Assembly (NCBI RefSeq): GCF_001540865.1 | Contig: NC_033640.1 | Span: 4,007,598-4,071,597, forward strand | Direction: 5' to 3' | Length of the DNA stretch: 64,000 bases | Source of the DNA: Ananas comosus | Lineage: Eukaryota > Streptophyta > Magnoliopsida > Poales > Bromeliaceae | Part shown: piece by piece, positions 22,893 to 34,417 of the stretch | Position numbering within the stretch: the first letter of the stretch is position 1 | How the letters are laid out: each line of letters starts with the position of its first letter | Translations under genes and position numbers: made by a program | Notes under the pieces: generated by a model | The model's database searches: none | What the model saw: only the letters and a program-made list of their open reading frames with translations | What the model was told of the DNA's origin: nothing

Positions 22893-23172
22893 GACCGGTC
22901 TCCCCGACCAGGGACCGGTCCCCGGGGCCTCCCCCGGCAGGCACGCGTTCGGGAACCGGTCCCTCCCTGAGAGACCGGTCCTCGGGAGACCGGTTCCTCT
23001 CAGAGAGACTGGTTCCCGAGAACTGAACTTTCGGGACTTAGCCGATTTTCGGCTCTTCTCACTGATGTCGTAGGCTGGGACCGATCCCTCCTCTGCCAGG
23101 GACCGGTTGCATCAGCAACCCCACAGCCTTCAGCCGATGGGACCGGTCTCTTACCTCCAGAGACCGGTCCCC
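22893..23172. repeat. Cluster of eight ACCGGT palindromes
   Basis: ACCGGT occurs eight times in about 280 bases, usually as GGGACCGGTCCC or AGACCGGTCC, plus decayed forms (ACTGGT, ACCGAT). Similar clusters are at 24057-24176 (four) and 28738-28825 (three). Confidence 0.85.
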
Positions 23173-23345
23173 GAGAGCAATCTCAGCCCAAAAATGCAGA
23201 TTGCATTATTTGCTCTCGCGGACTCCATTCCAATACACTTCTCGATTTTCGTGTATTCTTAGCTTTTCCAAAGCTTATCCATTCGACCCTTAGTCGATTC
23301 TAGACGAGGTGCAACCCTCGGATTTCGAGAGTTCACATTGTTACA

Positions 23346-23880
23346 TATGTAAACATATAAATTTATACAACTAACAACTAACATGCTTATGCCTCACAAC
23401 ATGCGATAATGCAACATAAATGCATAACAAGTAGATCTACTGTTTCTACCTTTTATTTCACTACTCATATTCTTTACAATCCACTTCTAAGGTTCATTTA
23501 CCTTAGCCAAGCTATACCACCTGACTCGGTCTTGAGTCAATTACCAGCGGACTACTGCTCATTATCCAAGCTTGAGGTGAAGAACGTCTCATATACACCT
23601 GAGCCTTAAATCAACTCGACTGTAGGTCATCCGTCGGGCGAGAAAATACCAATATACCCTTGACCACGAGTCGCATACTGGGCGAGGAGAATCAACATAC
23701 CCGTTGAATCACTGTCGGGCGAGGAGAACCAACATACTCGTAGTTACGATACTTGCCGGGCGAGGAGAACCAATATACCCGCAAGTATAAACCGCTACCG
23801 AGCGAGAGAACCAACATACTCGCAGCCACCCATCCTAGGGATTCCGGAATCCACTTTCCAAGACTTAAGGGTTCATCTCT
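23346..23880. other. Spacer between inverted copies, with short repeats
   Basis: Between 23640 and 23830 the phrase 'GGGCGAG(G)AGAA.CAA.ATAC' recurs four or five times, about every 45-65 bases. The rest is unassigned. Confidence 0.45.
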
Positions 23881-26192
23881 ATAAGGAAGTGAATTTTCGA
23901 AATACGAGAGTTGTACTTCGATTAGGATCGACCGATTGTCGATTGGGTATACTTCGGAGAGTCCGAATGTGATGGAAATGCGAAAAGTGCATTGTGGAGG
24001 ACCCACAAAAGCAACCTGTGCAAAAATCTGCACAATTGCTGATTTCATGCTCTCGGGGACCGGTCCCTCTGGGAGAGGACCGGTCCCCGTAAGCATGTAG
24101 GGGGCTGAGCAGGTGCTCAGCCTGTGTAAACTGCTCTCGGGGACCGGTCCTCCCTTAGAGGGACCGGTCCCCATACCACGAAATGCCCAAAGATGGGCTG
24201 TCACATAATGGCAAAGTTAAGGGGGTTTCTTGCAAATGTGAATAAGTGGGAGTGTATAAGGGTGCTAAGGCATCCCTTCTTCCCCTCTCTTCACCATTAC
24301 AACCCAAATAGCTCTCTCTCTCTCTAGAGCTCACTTTCTCTCTCTTTTCAAGGTGGAAAAGAAGAGGAGACTTGGTGGAGATTGAAGCTATGAGCAAGGA
24401 GATCATCTTCTTTTTCTTCCTCTTAAGCTTGGAGCTAGGTATTGAGGTAAGCTTTAACCTTTTTAATGGCATTTTTCTTAGGTTTATCTTTTATACCCTA
24501 AAATTGGTTTAGTTGGAACTCTAGTATGCCTAATAGAGGTTCCATGCTTGAATCTAGGGCTAGAACAAAGGATTTTTATGTTGTTGAAACCTAGGGCTCC
24601 AAAATAGGGGTTTTGGGAAATAGTAGGTTTTGATATAATTTGATCATATGTAAACCTAATTGCTAGGTGTATAAACGCATCGACGAAGACGGTTCGACGA
24701 TTCGTCGAGTCAGTGAAGAGTTATCGGCAAAAGGGGGTGGCCATAGCCTCCGTTTCTACTTGGAGGGCTGAAGCGACATCCTAGAGTTGCTGAGTTCCGT
24801 TCCACGAGTTGCAGCATCGCCGAGAGGTGGGTGGTGACCATCCCAAAGCAGTTGAACTGCTCCCTATGCCTAAGTGTATTGTTGATCAAGTCTGCATATT
24901 GAGCTTTTGCATTATAGGGTGCTAGATGGTTATTACCCGTTATGCATGCTAGTGGTAGTGTAGTGTTGGTTGCTTGGCACTTGAACCTAGTGTGCATAAG
25001 ACAAAGCATAGCGACTTGAAACCCTATAATGATGTGATAATGATGAACTTGACTCTAAATAAAGGAAAACCTAATGATGTATAACTAGTGTATTGAGAAC
25101 GCTTAAACAAGAACGAGTGGCATCTAGTTAATGTTAAACCTATGATGAGTGGCATATGAGAACCTTAGTGTAGTTGAAACACTAGGATGATGAGTATAGG
25201 AACACATTGATTCCATGAAGATGATAACCCTAGTTGGTAGGGTATCCTTAGTTGACGAGGATTGGATCGTGCTCGTGTAGCTTGTTATATGCTTGTCGTG
25301 GTCGCTCCACACAAGCCGTGCACTTCGGAGGTTGGTCACACGAGAGAGCAGTAGCTAGTTGTCCCAGGCGGTCTCGGGTGAGTCGAGCGGCTGGGACTCC
25401 TCACCTATGGGATTGAGACGTGAGATTTAGAGCTAGCCTTCGGGCTAGCCGAGTGATTCGGTGATCTAATGAATGGCTCCATTGTTGAACATAGTAGCAT
25501 GATAGCTAGTCGTCTACTACGAAGTGCTTGCATTCATTATATTGGATTGAGGTATAGTAGAATACTTGCATTTCTTCCTGATAAGTTATTGCTGCTTTTA
25601 TACATAACTATCTATCTATCTGTCCTACTATGCCTGCTTAGACCTAGTGGGGAGATCGGCGGAGTCGGCGGCCGAAGCCACTGGGAACTATGGACAATAT
25701 ATAGTTCTCACCCCACTTTGTTGCAGCGCCGAATTCGAGCGCCCCCGGTGAGGATTGTGGTAAAGGCTTAGCGCCCTAGTGTTAGTAGATGCTTCCTATT
25801 TGCATTAGTGGTCACCCTATGTACTTGAGAGTAGATGGTGTATAGGATGTGAGGTGCTTTTGGGAGAAATGTAAAACTTTATGTTTATGTTTTGGATGAA
25901 AATGAATGTAAAGTTAATCAAATGTATTAAAGAGTTGAATGGATGTAATAGTTAGAGTATCTCTCTTTTGTTCACTTGTTTATACTCGTGACACTTGCTT
26001 TTATTTGTTTAGCACTGGTCATGCTCTCGCTGTTGTTGTTGATTGTGTATGTATTCAAGTTGTTTTTCCTGGGCACTTGTTGTACACAATCTTGATGCTT
26101 AGCCTTGGGCGGACATGGGAGGTGCTGTCCGTCCGACGTCTGTTCGATGAGCCCGAACCGGACCAAATTGGTAGCGATCTCGGGGCGTGGCA
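23881..26192 (-). mobile_element. Non-coding LTR-like element, copy B (inverted relative to copy A)
   Basis: Read on the minus strand it runs from TGCCACGCCCCGAG (26192) through the hairpin (25707-25685) to ACCGGT pairs (24176-24057) and the 'CTCTCGTATTTCGAAAATTC' segment, the same order as copy A. It lacks the 166-bp array. Plus-strand reading shows CTTGGAGCTAGG then GAGGTAAGC near 24430, mirroring copy A at 22574. Non-coding. Confidence 0.65.
24057..24176. repeat. Two paired ACCGGT palindromes
   Basis: GGGGACCGGTCC and GGACCGGTCCCC face each other across about 10-12 bases, twice (24057-24090 and 24139-24172). Each arm is itself palindromic. Confidence 0.85.
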
Positions 26193-27474
26193 ATCTCGTA
26201 CCCTATGTTGTCAACCTTTCTAGGTTCAAGTCATTCATATCCTAGTGATTATCCTACCTTTATTTCTCATAACCTAGGTTCTACAACACTAGGTCCAATG
26301 TCCAACCAATGTTCAATAATACTAGGTTCAATGCCCAACCTATGTTTAATAACACTAGGTTCAATGTCTAACCTATGTTTAATAACACTAGATTCAATGT
26401 CCTAACCTATGTTCAATAACACTAGGTTCAATGTCCAACCTATGTTCAATAACACTAGGTTCAATGTCCAACTTATGTTCAATAACATTAGGTTTAATGT
26501 CCAACCATGCTACCCGTTATCCTAATTGTCCGCACCTAGGATTCATGACATCTAGTCCTTGTTTTCCAACTGTCGAGTTCTCTAATTTTCCTGGAGTTCA
26601 TCGACCTATGTTTACTAGCCACATCTAGGCATACATATATATTCTATATGTTCCTCATGCCTACGTTCTTGTCCAATGATAGATAACTTACCCTAAGTAG
26701 CATACCATCTATATCTACTTATTTAACTAGTTAATCTACCATTACATGCATGCATCAATAATGAAACCATACTTCACTTTGGCATGGAAGCGACCTAGCC
26801 ACTTCGGTGAAGCACAATCCACGTTACAAGCCTCCTAATTTCTTGTATACACTTGTAATTAGGCCAACCACTTGGATCTCCAAGCTTGCCCCCAAGCTTT
26901 TCTTGCCCTATACAAGAGATCTCTTCGTTACCATTTTCGAACCACTACATAATCTTTTCTTTTGAAATCAAGTGCTCTCACATGATTTCCTAATCCTCAA
27001 TTAGGGTTCCAAATGGTTAAAATATTTTTAAAATCCTCCACCAAAAAAACCTCTCTTTTAACCTAGGGTTTTCTCAAAACTAGGGGAGAAACCCAATCCA
27101 CTTGCTAATCTCTTATAATTTGTAGCTTAGATTAGCCTAGGGTTTGCTAGAAATCCATTTAGAAGGCTTAAACCCAAAATCTTAGCTCAAACCCTAAAAA
27201 CGAATCTCGAGTCGGAAGCGTTCCGCGCTGTCACGCGCCCGAGAGCTCGAACCACCGCTCCCTACGCGTTCCCGAGCTCGATCTCCACCAATTTCTCCAA
27301 TTTGGAGAGGAAGAAGAAGAGGGTGGAAAAGGTGAGCTCCTCTCTCTCTCTCTTTACGTATGTATGTGTGTGTGTGTGTGTTTGCTGCTGGGGGAAGGGG
27401 AGAATGGCCCCTTATATAAGCCCACACTGAAATTACACTTTTATCTCTCAAAAACAGCACTCTGCCAAGCTGAG
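26193..27474 (+). mobile_element. Non-coding LTR-like element, copy C, left part
   Basis: Parallels copy A 21900-22860: 'GCGACCTAGCCACTTCGG' (26789), 'TGTATACACTTGTAATTAGG' (26843), (CT)n and the AT-rich 'CTTATATAAG' (27410). At the position where copy A has the 166-bp array, this copy has a 33-bp array. It is interrupted at 27475 and its ACCGGT end seems to resume at 28701. Confidence 0.55.
26275..26510 (+). repeat. 33-bp minisatellite, about seven units
   Basis: Units of the form ACACTAGGTTCAATGTCCAA plus CCTATGTTCAATA. The 33-base period shows in translation as an 11-residue cycle. The flanking words are AT-balanced and no long protein is implied. Confidence 0.9.
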
Positions 27475-28700
27475 TGTCACGACCCGACACGACCAATTTG
27501 GACAATTCGAGCCCTAAACAGACCCGCCGAACGGACAGAGTTTTCCCTGTTCGCCTGAAGCGTAAAACAAAGTCTATGCATACATACATCCAAACAGGGA
27601 ATATTAGCAACAAAACATTTGCAAGAGTTATACACAAATGCAAGACAAATAAGGCTATCAATTACATCACATTTCCGATCTCCCCACTAGGTCTAAGCAG
27701 GCATAAGCAGATAGATAGATAGACGTCTGAAGCTGAAACTAATGCATAATAAAGGAATTGCACTATGCTACTATGCCTTGAGAACATGAGTAAACAACAT
27801 AGCAATGTAATCACTAACATGCTACTACATCTCTATCAAGCATGAATGCGACTCTACTATGCTGAATATGCTCAATGTGCATAACTCTCATAAGTTCAAT
27901 ACCGAATCCTTGACTAACCCGAAGGTTCGCCCTCGACTCACATCTTAAATCCCCTAGGTGAGGACCCTGTCAACCCACCCGGGACCGTCTGCGGACAACT
28001 ACGTCTGTCCTTTGCATGACCACCTCAGCAGTGCACTANTTCATTGTACATGCATTCATATATTTATGATTGGGCATAGTAGAGTAGCTTTACTCCTGTC
28101 ATTTACCGCTTTCCTTATCTATCTATCTATCGATTATCTACTTGTGCCCGACTTGGACCTAGTGGGGAGATCGGCGGAGTCGGCGGCCGAACCCACTGGG
28201 AACTAAGGAAGTTAGTTCTCACCCCCATTTTACTACAGGGCCGAGCGCGAGTTCACACGGCGAGGATCGCGGTAAGGGCTTAGCGCCCTAGTTGCATTAG
28301 TCTACTTTCCTATTTCTGCATTAGAGTACCTTTTATGCTTTGAGAGTAGATGATGTATAGGTTGTGAGCTATTTTGGGGTGAATGTAAGCTTTATATTAT
28401 GTTTTGGAAGTTCAATGTATAATCAAGTTGTATTATAAAGGCTGAATGAATGTAATAGATAGATGCTCTCTCTTTATCATTACTTGTATGTTCTATACTT
28501 GTATCTTGCTCTTGGTCGTTGTGCACTGATTGTGCTCTCGTTGTAACTATTGATTGTGTATGTATTCAAGTGTTTTCCTGGGGACTTGTTGTACACAATC
28601 TTGTTGTTAGCCTTGGGCGGACAGGGGAGGTGCTGTCCGTCCGGCGTCTGTTCGACGCGCCCGGGCCGAACCAAATTGGTAGCGGTCGCGGGGCGTGACA
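27475..28700. mobile_element. Inverted pair of family head segments inserted in copy C
   Basis: Begins TGTCACGACCCGACACGACC and ends CGGGGCGTGACA. Each end extends inward as an inverted copy of the family head ('CCGAACGGACAGAG' on the left; 'CTGTCCGTCCGGCG' on the right). The right half holds the hairpin at 28200-28218. An N at 28039 lies near the junction of the two halves, so this head-to-head arrangement could be an assembly join. Confidence 0.5.
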
Positions 28701-29110
28701 ATGACACAGCCCATCCAGGGCATTTTCGGGCTATGGGGACCGGTCTATCCTTAAAGGGACCGGTCCCCGAAAGCAACTTTTGCGGGCAGAGCCATTCTGC
28801 CCATTTACGCGTACGGAGACCGGTCCCCGAGAGCAACTTTTGTGCGCAACAACTTCCTACCACCTACCATGCGTACGGGAATTGGTCCCTCCCGCCAGGG
28901 ACCAGTCCCCGAGAGCAAAATTTCTACAATTTGTAGAATTTCTCAGCTTGCTCCTCGAGGTCCTCCTCAATGCACTTTTTGCATTTTCGACGCCTTCGGC
29001 CTCTCCGAAGCGTACCAAACTAACACTCGGTCAATTTTGATCGAAGTTCAACTCTCGCATTTCGAGAATTCACTTCCTTACAATTGGACTCTGAATTTGT
29101 AAGTCCGCCT
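28701..29110 (+). mobile_element. LTR-like element, copy C, ACCGGT-bearing end
   Basis: Reverse-complement match in order to 23890-24190: 'ACACAGCCCATCC' against 'GATGGGCTGTCAC', ACCGGT pairs, 'CCTCAATGCACTTTTTGC', and 'CTCGCATTTCGAGAATTCAC'. This supports copy C being split by 27475-28700. Confidence 0.6.
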
Positions 29111-29274
29111 TCGCGCGATGCTTATAAAAAATAATAATTTGTTTCTCCTACTTTATGCAATAAAAGTATATAAGAAATAAAAAAATAATAAAATTGGTAT
29201 ATACAAATATAGATAATTATGCTATTGACCACTATATAAATAAATATATTCATACTAAATAATCCTATAATTTT

Positions 29275-29909
29275 TTTGGCTAAATTATAGAAAACCCTCC
29301 TGTAATAACCCGCTTTTTCACTTTCCCCTCCTGATATTTAAAAACCTATACTTTGCCCCATTGTAAAATAAAAAATGTTCACAGGGGGTTACGGTGTGTA
29401 AAATGACCATTTTGCCCCTCGCAATTTTCGTCTTCTTCCTCATCTTCCTCAGCCACCCCTTCGATCGGCCGCGATTCCCACCTCAATCGGTTGCGATTTC
29501 TCTCCATTTTCTTCTCCACCTGCTCCCCTTCTCCTCCTGCACCTTCGCCGCACCTCGATTTCGACGATAGTAGGGAGGAAATCGAGGTGGGTGTTGATGG
29601 AGAGGTAGGCAAGGGCAACGAGGGCGAAGGCGAGGCGGCAGAGGATGGCGAAGGGGATGTGGGCGAGGGCGAGGCAGTGGAGGACGGCGAGGCGGCGAGG
29701 AGGCGAGTCGGAGGGAGGCGAAGCAACAAGAAAGAGGGCGGAGGGATATTTTCGGCATAAAAAAATATTTTATAACGGAACCCTAATGGTAGGGGGCGAA
29801 GTGCACATTTTTTATTTTACAAGGGGGTAAAGTGTAGGTTTTTAAATGTCAGAGGGGAAAAAGGGGAAAAGCGGGTTATTATAGTAGGGTTTTCTGTAAT
29901 TTAGCCAAA
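29275..29909. mobile_element. Mutator-like TIR element with GC-rich core (Pack-MULE-like)
   Basis: TIRs of about 110 bp: TTTGGCTAAATTATAG on the left and CTGTAATTTAGCCAAA on the right, both continuing into 'AATAACCCGC' and a 'TTTAAAAACCTA(T/C)ACTTT' segment. The core (29400-29755) is far richer in GC and purine-skewed, encoding only Glu/Gly/Arg-rich low complexity. This is what a captured gene fragment could look like, but no source gene is recognised. Flanks TATAATTTT and TTTTATTTT are only a loose duplication. It lies 260 bases upstream of the kinase start. Confidence 0.6.
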
Positions 29910-29974
29910 TTTTATTTTTTATTTTTTATATTCTTTATGTTTAAGCAAAGTATATGTGCGTGGCATGGCGCTGG

Positions 29975-30040
29975 TCACTGTTATTATTATTATTATAATT
30001 ATAATTATATTATTATATTATTATTATTATTAGTAGTAGT
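29975..30040. repeat. (ATT)n/(TAG)n microsatellite upstream of the kinase gene
   Basis: Imperfect trinucleotide run about 130 bases before the start codon at 30171, so within or near the presumed 5' UTR or promoter. Confidence 0.75.
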
Positions 30041-30170
30041 AGTTCTAATGCTGGGTGGACCACCGCTCCTGGTACGGACCAATGCTATATGCCCCAACCT
30101 TTCCTTGTTTTGCTTCTTTGCTCCGCCTTCCTCTGTCTTGATCTGCGTTTGCGGTGCTGTCTTGTTCTCC

Positions 30171-30565
30171 ATGGAGCAAGACGAGGTCCTTCAGAGGGTC
30201 TTGGAGGAGGGGGGCCGAGATTACTACTCCTATTACTCCCCTTCCTCTTCCACTGCTAACCCTCCTCCCCCGTCTCCGACCGCCGAATCCACCTCCGTCC
30301 CCTCCACCGCCACCTCCTCCTCCTCCTCCATTCTTCAATCTCTTCCTCTCCATGTGGTAGGCGTAAAAGCACCATCCTCTTCATCTTTGATTTCTTCACC
30401 GCTATTGTCGCCTGATTATTCACGTCTTCTTTTCTGGATCGGTGCGCAGTCGTTCGATCACGGCTACTACCTGTTGGTTAAAGCCATTCAAGAGCTTCGC
30501 GAGAAGAAAGCCGGCCAAATTGTCACCGTCGGGATCGGCGGCCCCAGCGGCTCCGGTAAAACTAG
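30171..30565 (+). CDS. UCK-C exons 1 and 2: leader and P-loop
   Basis: Exon 1 (30171-30356) ends SLPLHV; exon 2 (30450-30565) opens [20 protein letters not shown] and ends with the P-loop. Between them a 93-nt intron (GTAGGC...GTGCGCAG) is T-rich, a multiple of three and stop-free, so an unspliced reading frame runs through it with 31 extra residues. The family joins LHV directly to SFDHGY, which is why I call it an intron. The exon 2 donor splits the AGC serine codon. Confidence 0.88.
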
Positions 30566-33500
30566 GTATGAATTCATTAGATGGTTGGCTGGTTGATCCA
30601 TGTCCATTTCTTTCTTTCTTTCTACCGGAAGATCGATTAGGATTGATTGGTTTTTTTATCACTTTATATATGGAGTAGAGTTATTATACTTTAAGAAGCA
30701 CGCAGGCCTCCGTTCTTCCATTTTGTTTTTATCATGGGGCACACCAAATAAATGGCCCACACTGTTAAATATGATGTAGTATATTGAGTTGATGGAAATC
30801 AAAATTTTGATCTGTCAACATCATTTGCTAGTAACCAAAAGTCTCAAAATCAATTAATTTAACTGCCAATATGACACAGTTTTTTCATTGAATTCTGTAG
30901 AACAATCTGAGTTGGTTGAAATTTTGGTAGAAAATTGTTTTCACTCTCTAGGTTGGTCATGGTTAAAAACCCTGGTATTGAGTTGAAGAATCACATCGTC
31001 AAATTTTGCAAGGTTGGTTGATTTTGATAGTTCATTTTGTGGCATTTGATAAATTACGAAATGACGACAAAGAATCATGAAATTCGGTTACTAGATACTT
31101 CATATACTCTAGATCATGTTTAATGGTCAATTTGCATTCCCCATTATCAAAACAAAATGAAAACACAAAGGCCTCCGTGCTTCCGATAGTATAGTAGCAC
31201 TACACTATATATGGATATGACTGTATAGCTTGTCAGAGAAGGTAGCGTCTGTCCTTGGCTGTGTGGTTATTTCGATGGAGGACTATCGGACAGGTGTTGA
31301 TGATGCAAACGACGTAATAGACTCGATAGATTTTGATGCTCTTGTCCGCAACCTCCAGGTTTTCTCTTTTTTCCTCATTTTACTTCCTTCGGGAATTAGC
31401 CAACCAATTTATTTATGTTTGTGTTTCATTATATTGCTCAATATCCTAGGTTAGACTACTGGCAGATATGAAAAAGGATTGATAAGTAAGCCAGATACTG
31501 CTTTATACATATTGCTTTTACTTCTATATGTTGATTATGTACATAATTGCTTATATCTTACATTTCTGTGCACAGAAATTCTCCTTGAGTTTTTCCAAAT
31601 GTAAAAACCTTATTATTTATTTATTCAGATTATCACTAACTATTAACTAATAATGGAGTCCCATGAGATGTTCTCTCACTTATGATTTGGAGCAGGTGAG
31701 CATACATTTTTCCGGGGGGTCGTTGTAAAATTGTCTTTGTGTCCAACTAATATCACTAATAATTGATAGAAAATGGATTTCCAATCCAAAGTGTCCATTT
31801 TTGTACAATATTTGTTAACTTGAGTTTCTTGATAGTGCTTTCATGTATTTCGCTCGTCATCCTTTCAATTATATTGAACATAATGCTTTTCTGAACTAGT
31901 AATGTTCTACTTTGGACTTTTTTTTTCAACTAAACCCTTAAAAAGTTCATAATTTGCGAAATAACCCTATCAAAAATTTTATTTGGCCAAATAACCCTAT
32001 TTTGTCCAACTCAGCATGAGGGTGGAAGAACAATTAGGAAACGGTGAATGGATCACCATTTTTAATATAAAATTTAAAAGATGATGATTCATTTACCGTC
32101 TTTTCCTTTACAAGGAAAGCGGTAAATGATTCGCTGTTTCCTTCTATTTCCTATATAGAACCCTGACTACCATACAAAAATTTCAACAAATCATATACAA
32201 TCTTAACAGCCCAGAAAATCCTAACAACCTATCCATACGATCCTAACAATCAAACAAATCTAATAATTCACATACAGTTCCAACAACCTCACAAAAATCC
32301 TCATAACTCATACAAAAAAAAAATCTATAAACAACGATAACAATATAAAAACATGCAATGATTTACTGCTTTCTAAAAACGGTGAACGATTTACTGCCTT
32401 TCTCATTTTTCTCAATGCTACAGTTAGTTGGCAAGAAGAGGGTTAATGGGCCAAATAAAATTTTGGAAGGGTCAAATGATCAATTAGAAAATTTTTAAGG
32501 GTTATTATTTTAAAAAGTTCTACTTTGTTTCATCTTAGTGACAGAGAATCAAAGTTATTAGTTGCAATCTATAAAACTAGTAACAATGTGAAAAGAAGAT
32601 TTAACTTATGAGGACTATTCAAAACCATTTGTCAAATAAACGACTGTAATTGCATGTTTGTTTTGGTGTACTACTCAAAAATTTATTAGCTTTTGAGCAA
32701 TATCTTTGAGTAGCGTAGCTTCTAATTTTACTTGCTTTGACGTTTATAGTTGCCAAAGTTTGACATTCGAGCTAAAACTATTCATTTACATTTGCAAAGC
32801 AGGACCTGGTAAAGGGAAAGGATACCCTGATGCCATTGCTTGATTTTCAAGAGAAGAAATGCACTGGTTGGAAGCAATTGAAGATTTCATCTTCTGGAGT
32901 TGTGAGATTGTCCCTCTATAATTTTTGTTTTGGGCTTCTTGAATAAACATCATCTTCATAACTTCGTATATTTAGCTTTTCTGATGGTCTCAGTTATCCG
33001 CTTTGCAAACCTATATATATTTGTTTTAATCAAGTATGTGCCATTTAGCTCTGGTGGTGACTCATTCTTCTCAGGTGATTGTTGATGGTGCTTATGCGCT
33101 ACATTCAACATTACGATCTTTGCTTGATATCAGAGTTGCTGTAGTGAGTGTTATAATTTGGAAGCTTATTTTTCTCTTACAAAAGATATATTCTGAGTAA
33201 GTTCTCTTATGAATTGTAGGTTGGTGGCGTTCATTTTAGCTTGCTGTCAAAAGTTCGACAAGACATTGGGGACTCTTGTTCTTTGGATTACCTCATAGAT
33301 AGTATATTTCCTTTATTTAGGAAGCATATCGAGCCAGATCTCCATCATGCGCAGGTGATTAGTTATTGCTTTACCATTATAGAAGGCATTTGGTGATCTG
33401 TACTCCACTCCTTCCTTTCATGTCTCACAGATTAGAATCAACAACAGCTTTGTGTCATCATTTCGGGAACCTTACTACAAATTGAAATGCAAAAGTGAGG

Positions 33501-34348
33501 TTGGTATGGTTTTCTAAACTATTGTGATTTCTCTGACCATTATATTTCTGAATGAATCTATGAACTCCTTGTTCTTGTTCTATTATTTAGCCATCTGATT
33601 GCTTCAGAGTGACTATTACAACCTTTTGATGTCCTATAGGATTAGCATAACAAATAGGATTAGCGTAATTAATAGTCCTTATAAGGGAACTGTAGTACTA
33701 CAGAGTTTAAATTAGCTGATATTGACTTGTATGAATCTTCATAAAAGGTAGTGAAGGCGCCTAGACGGTTCTAGGTGGAGGATCCCTTAACTGCCTAGCT
33801 ACTGCCTATTTGCTTCCATGGTCCTCTTTATAACATAGACACATACTTTCAACTTTCAAGATATTTTAAAGACCCTTTTAAAGGACCAAAAGAGAAGTAT
33901 TAACTATTAGTTTTAATCATATCAATTACTAATTCAGCATAAGCAAATATAATACTTCAAGAAGAAAATATCTGAGAATGTGAAGAGGAATTATTATTAA
34001 GTTGTGCAGGAAATTGAAGAAGTAATAAAGGTAATAAAGGTAGTAAAAGTCTGGAAATGGAAAAAAAGAAAAGAAGAGAACAAGTGCATTTTGAGGCTCT
34101 TCAAAGAGTTGTTGAATGACAAATAGTGTACTCTTGAGGGTGATACAACTGTCTCACAATTTTAGACTAGAGAATAGTCTCAATCTAATTAAGACAATTG
34201 AGGTGTGGAGATCACCATATAGTTTATTTTCACCCAATAGAGAAAATAGTTTCTAGATCTAGACACATGATATCACAAATAAGGAAGGAAAAAAAGAAGG
34301 AACTTTGACATCTTAAGCTAAAACTAGAATTGTGGTATACGGAAGTAT

Positions 34349-34417
<69 letters not shown>

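Larger units (their letters stand above)
19860..23345 (+). mobile_element. Non-coding LTR-like element, copy A
   Basis: Starts TGTCACGCCCCGCGACC at 19860. Landmarks in order: 'CAGACCGCCGAACTGACCGG' (19913 on), the hairpin GGTGA...CAGTGG (20332-20360), a 166-bp tandem array (21046-21912), 'GCGACCTAGTCGCTTCGG' (22041), a reversed splice-like 'GCTTACCTCTCCAAG' (22574), a pyrimidine/purine tract with (GA)n (22762-22783), and eight ACCGGT palindromes (22893-23170). The N at 21040 marks an uncertain base at the array edge. No gag or pol is present, so it is non-autonomous. Whether it is one long LTR or LTR plus body cannot be settled by eye. Confidence 0.65.

Noticed and set aside
26187..26628. Frames with an 11-residue repeat
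   Set aside because: They translate a 33-bp minisatellite inside a non-coding repeat and break at unit 5, where an extra base shifts the frame.
29937..30596. A 219-codon plus-strand protein starting at 29937
   Set aside because: Its first 78 codons translate the ATT microsatellite and leader, it retains the 93-nt intron, and it runs past the exon 2 donor. The start at 30171 fits the family.
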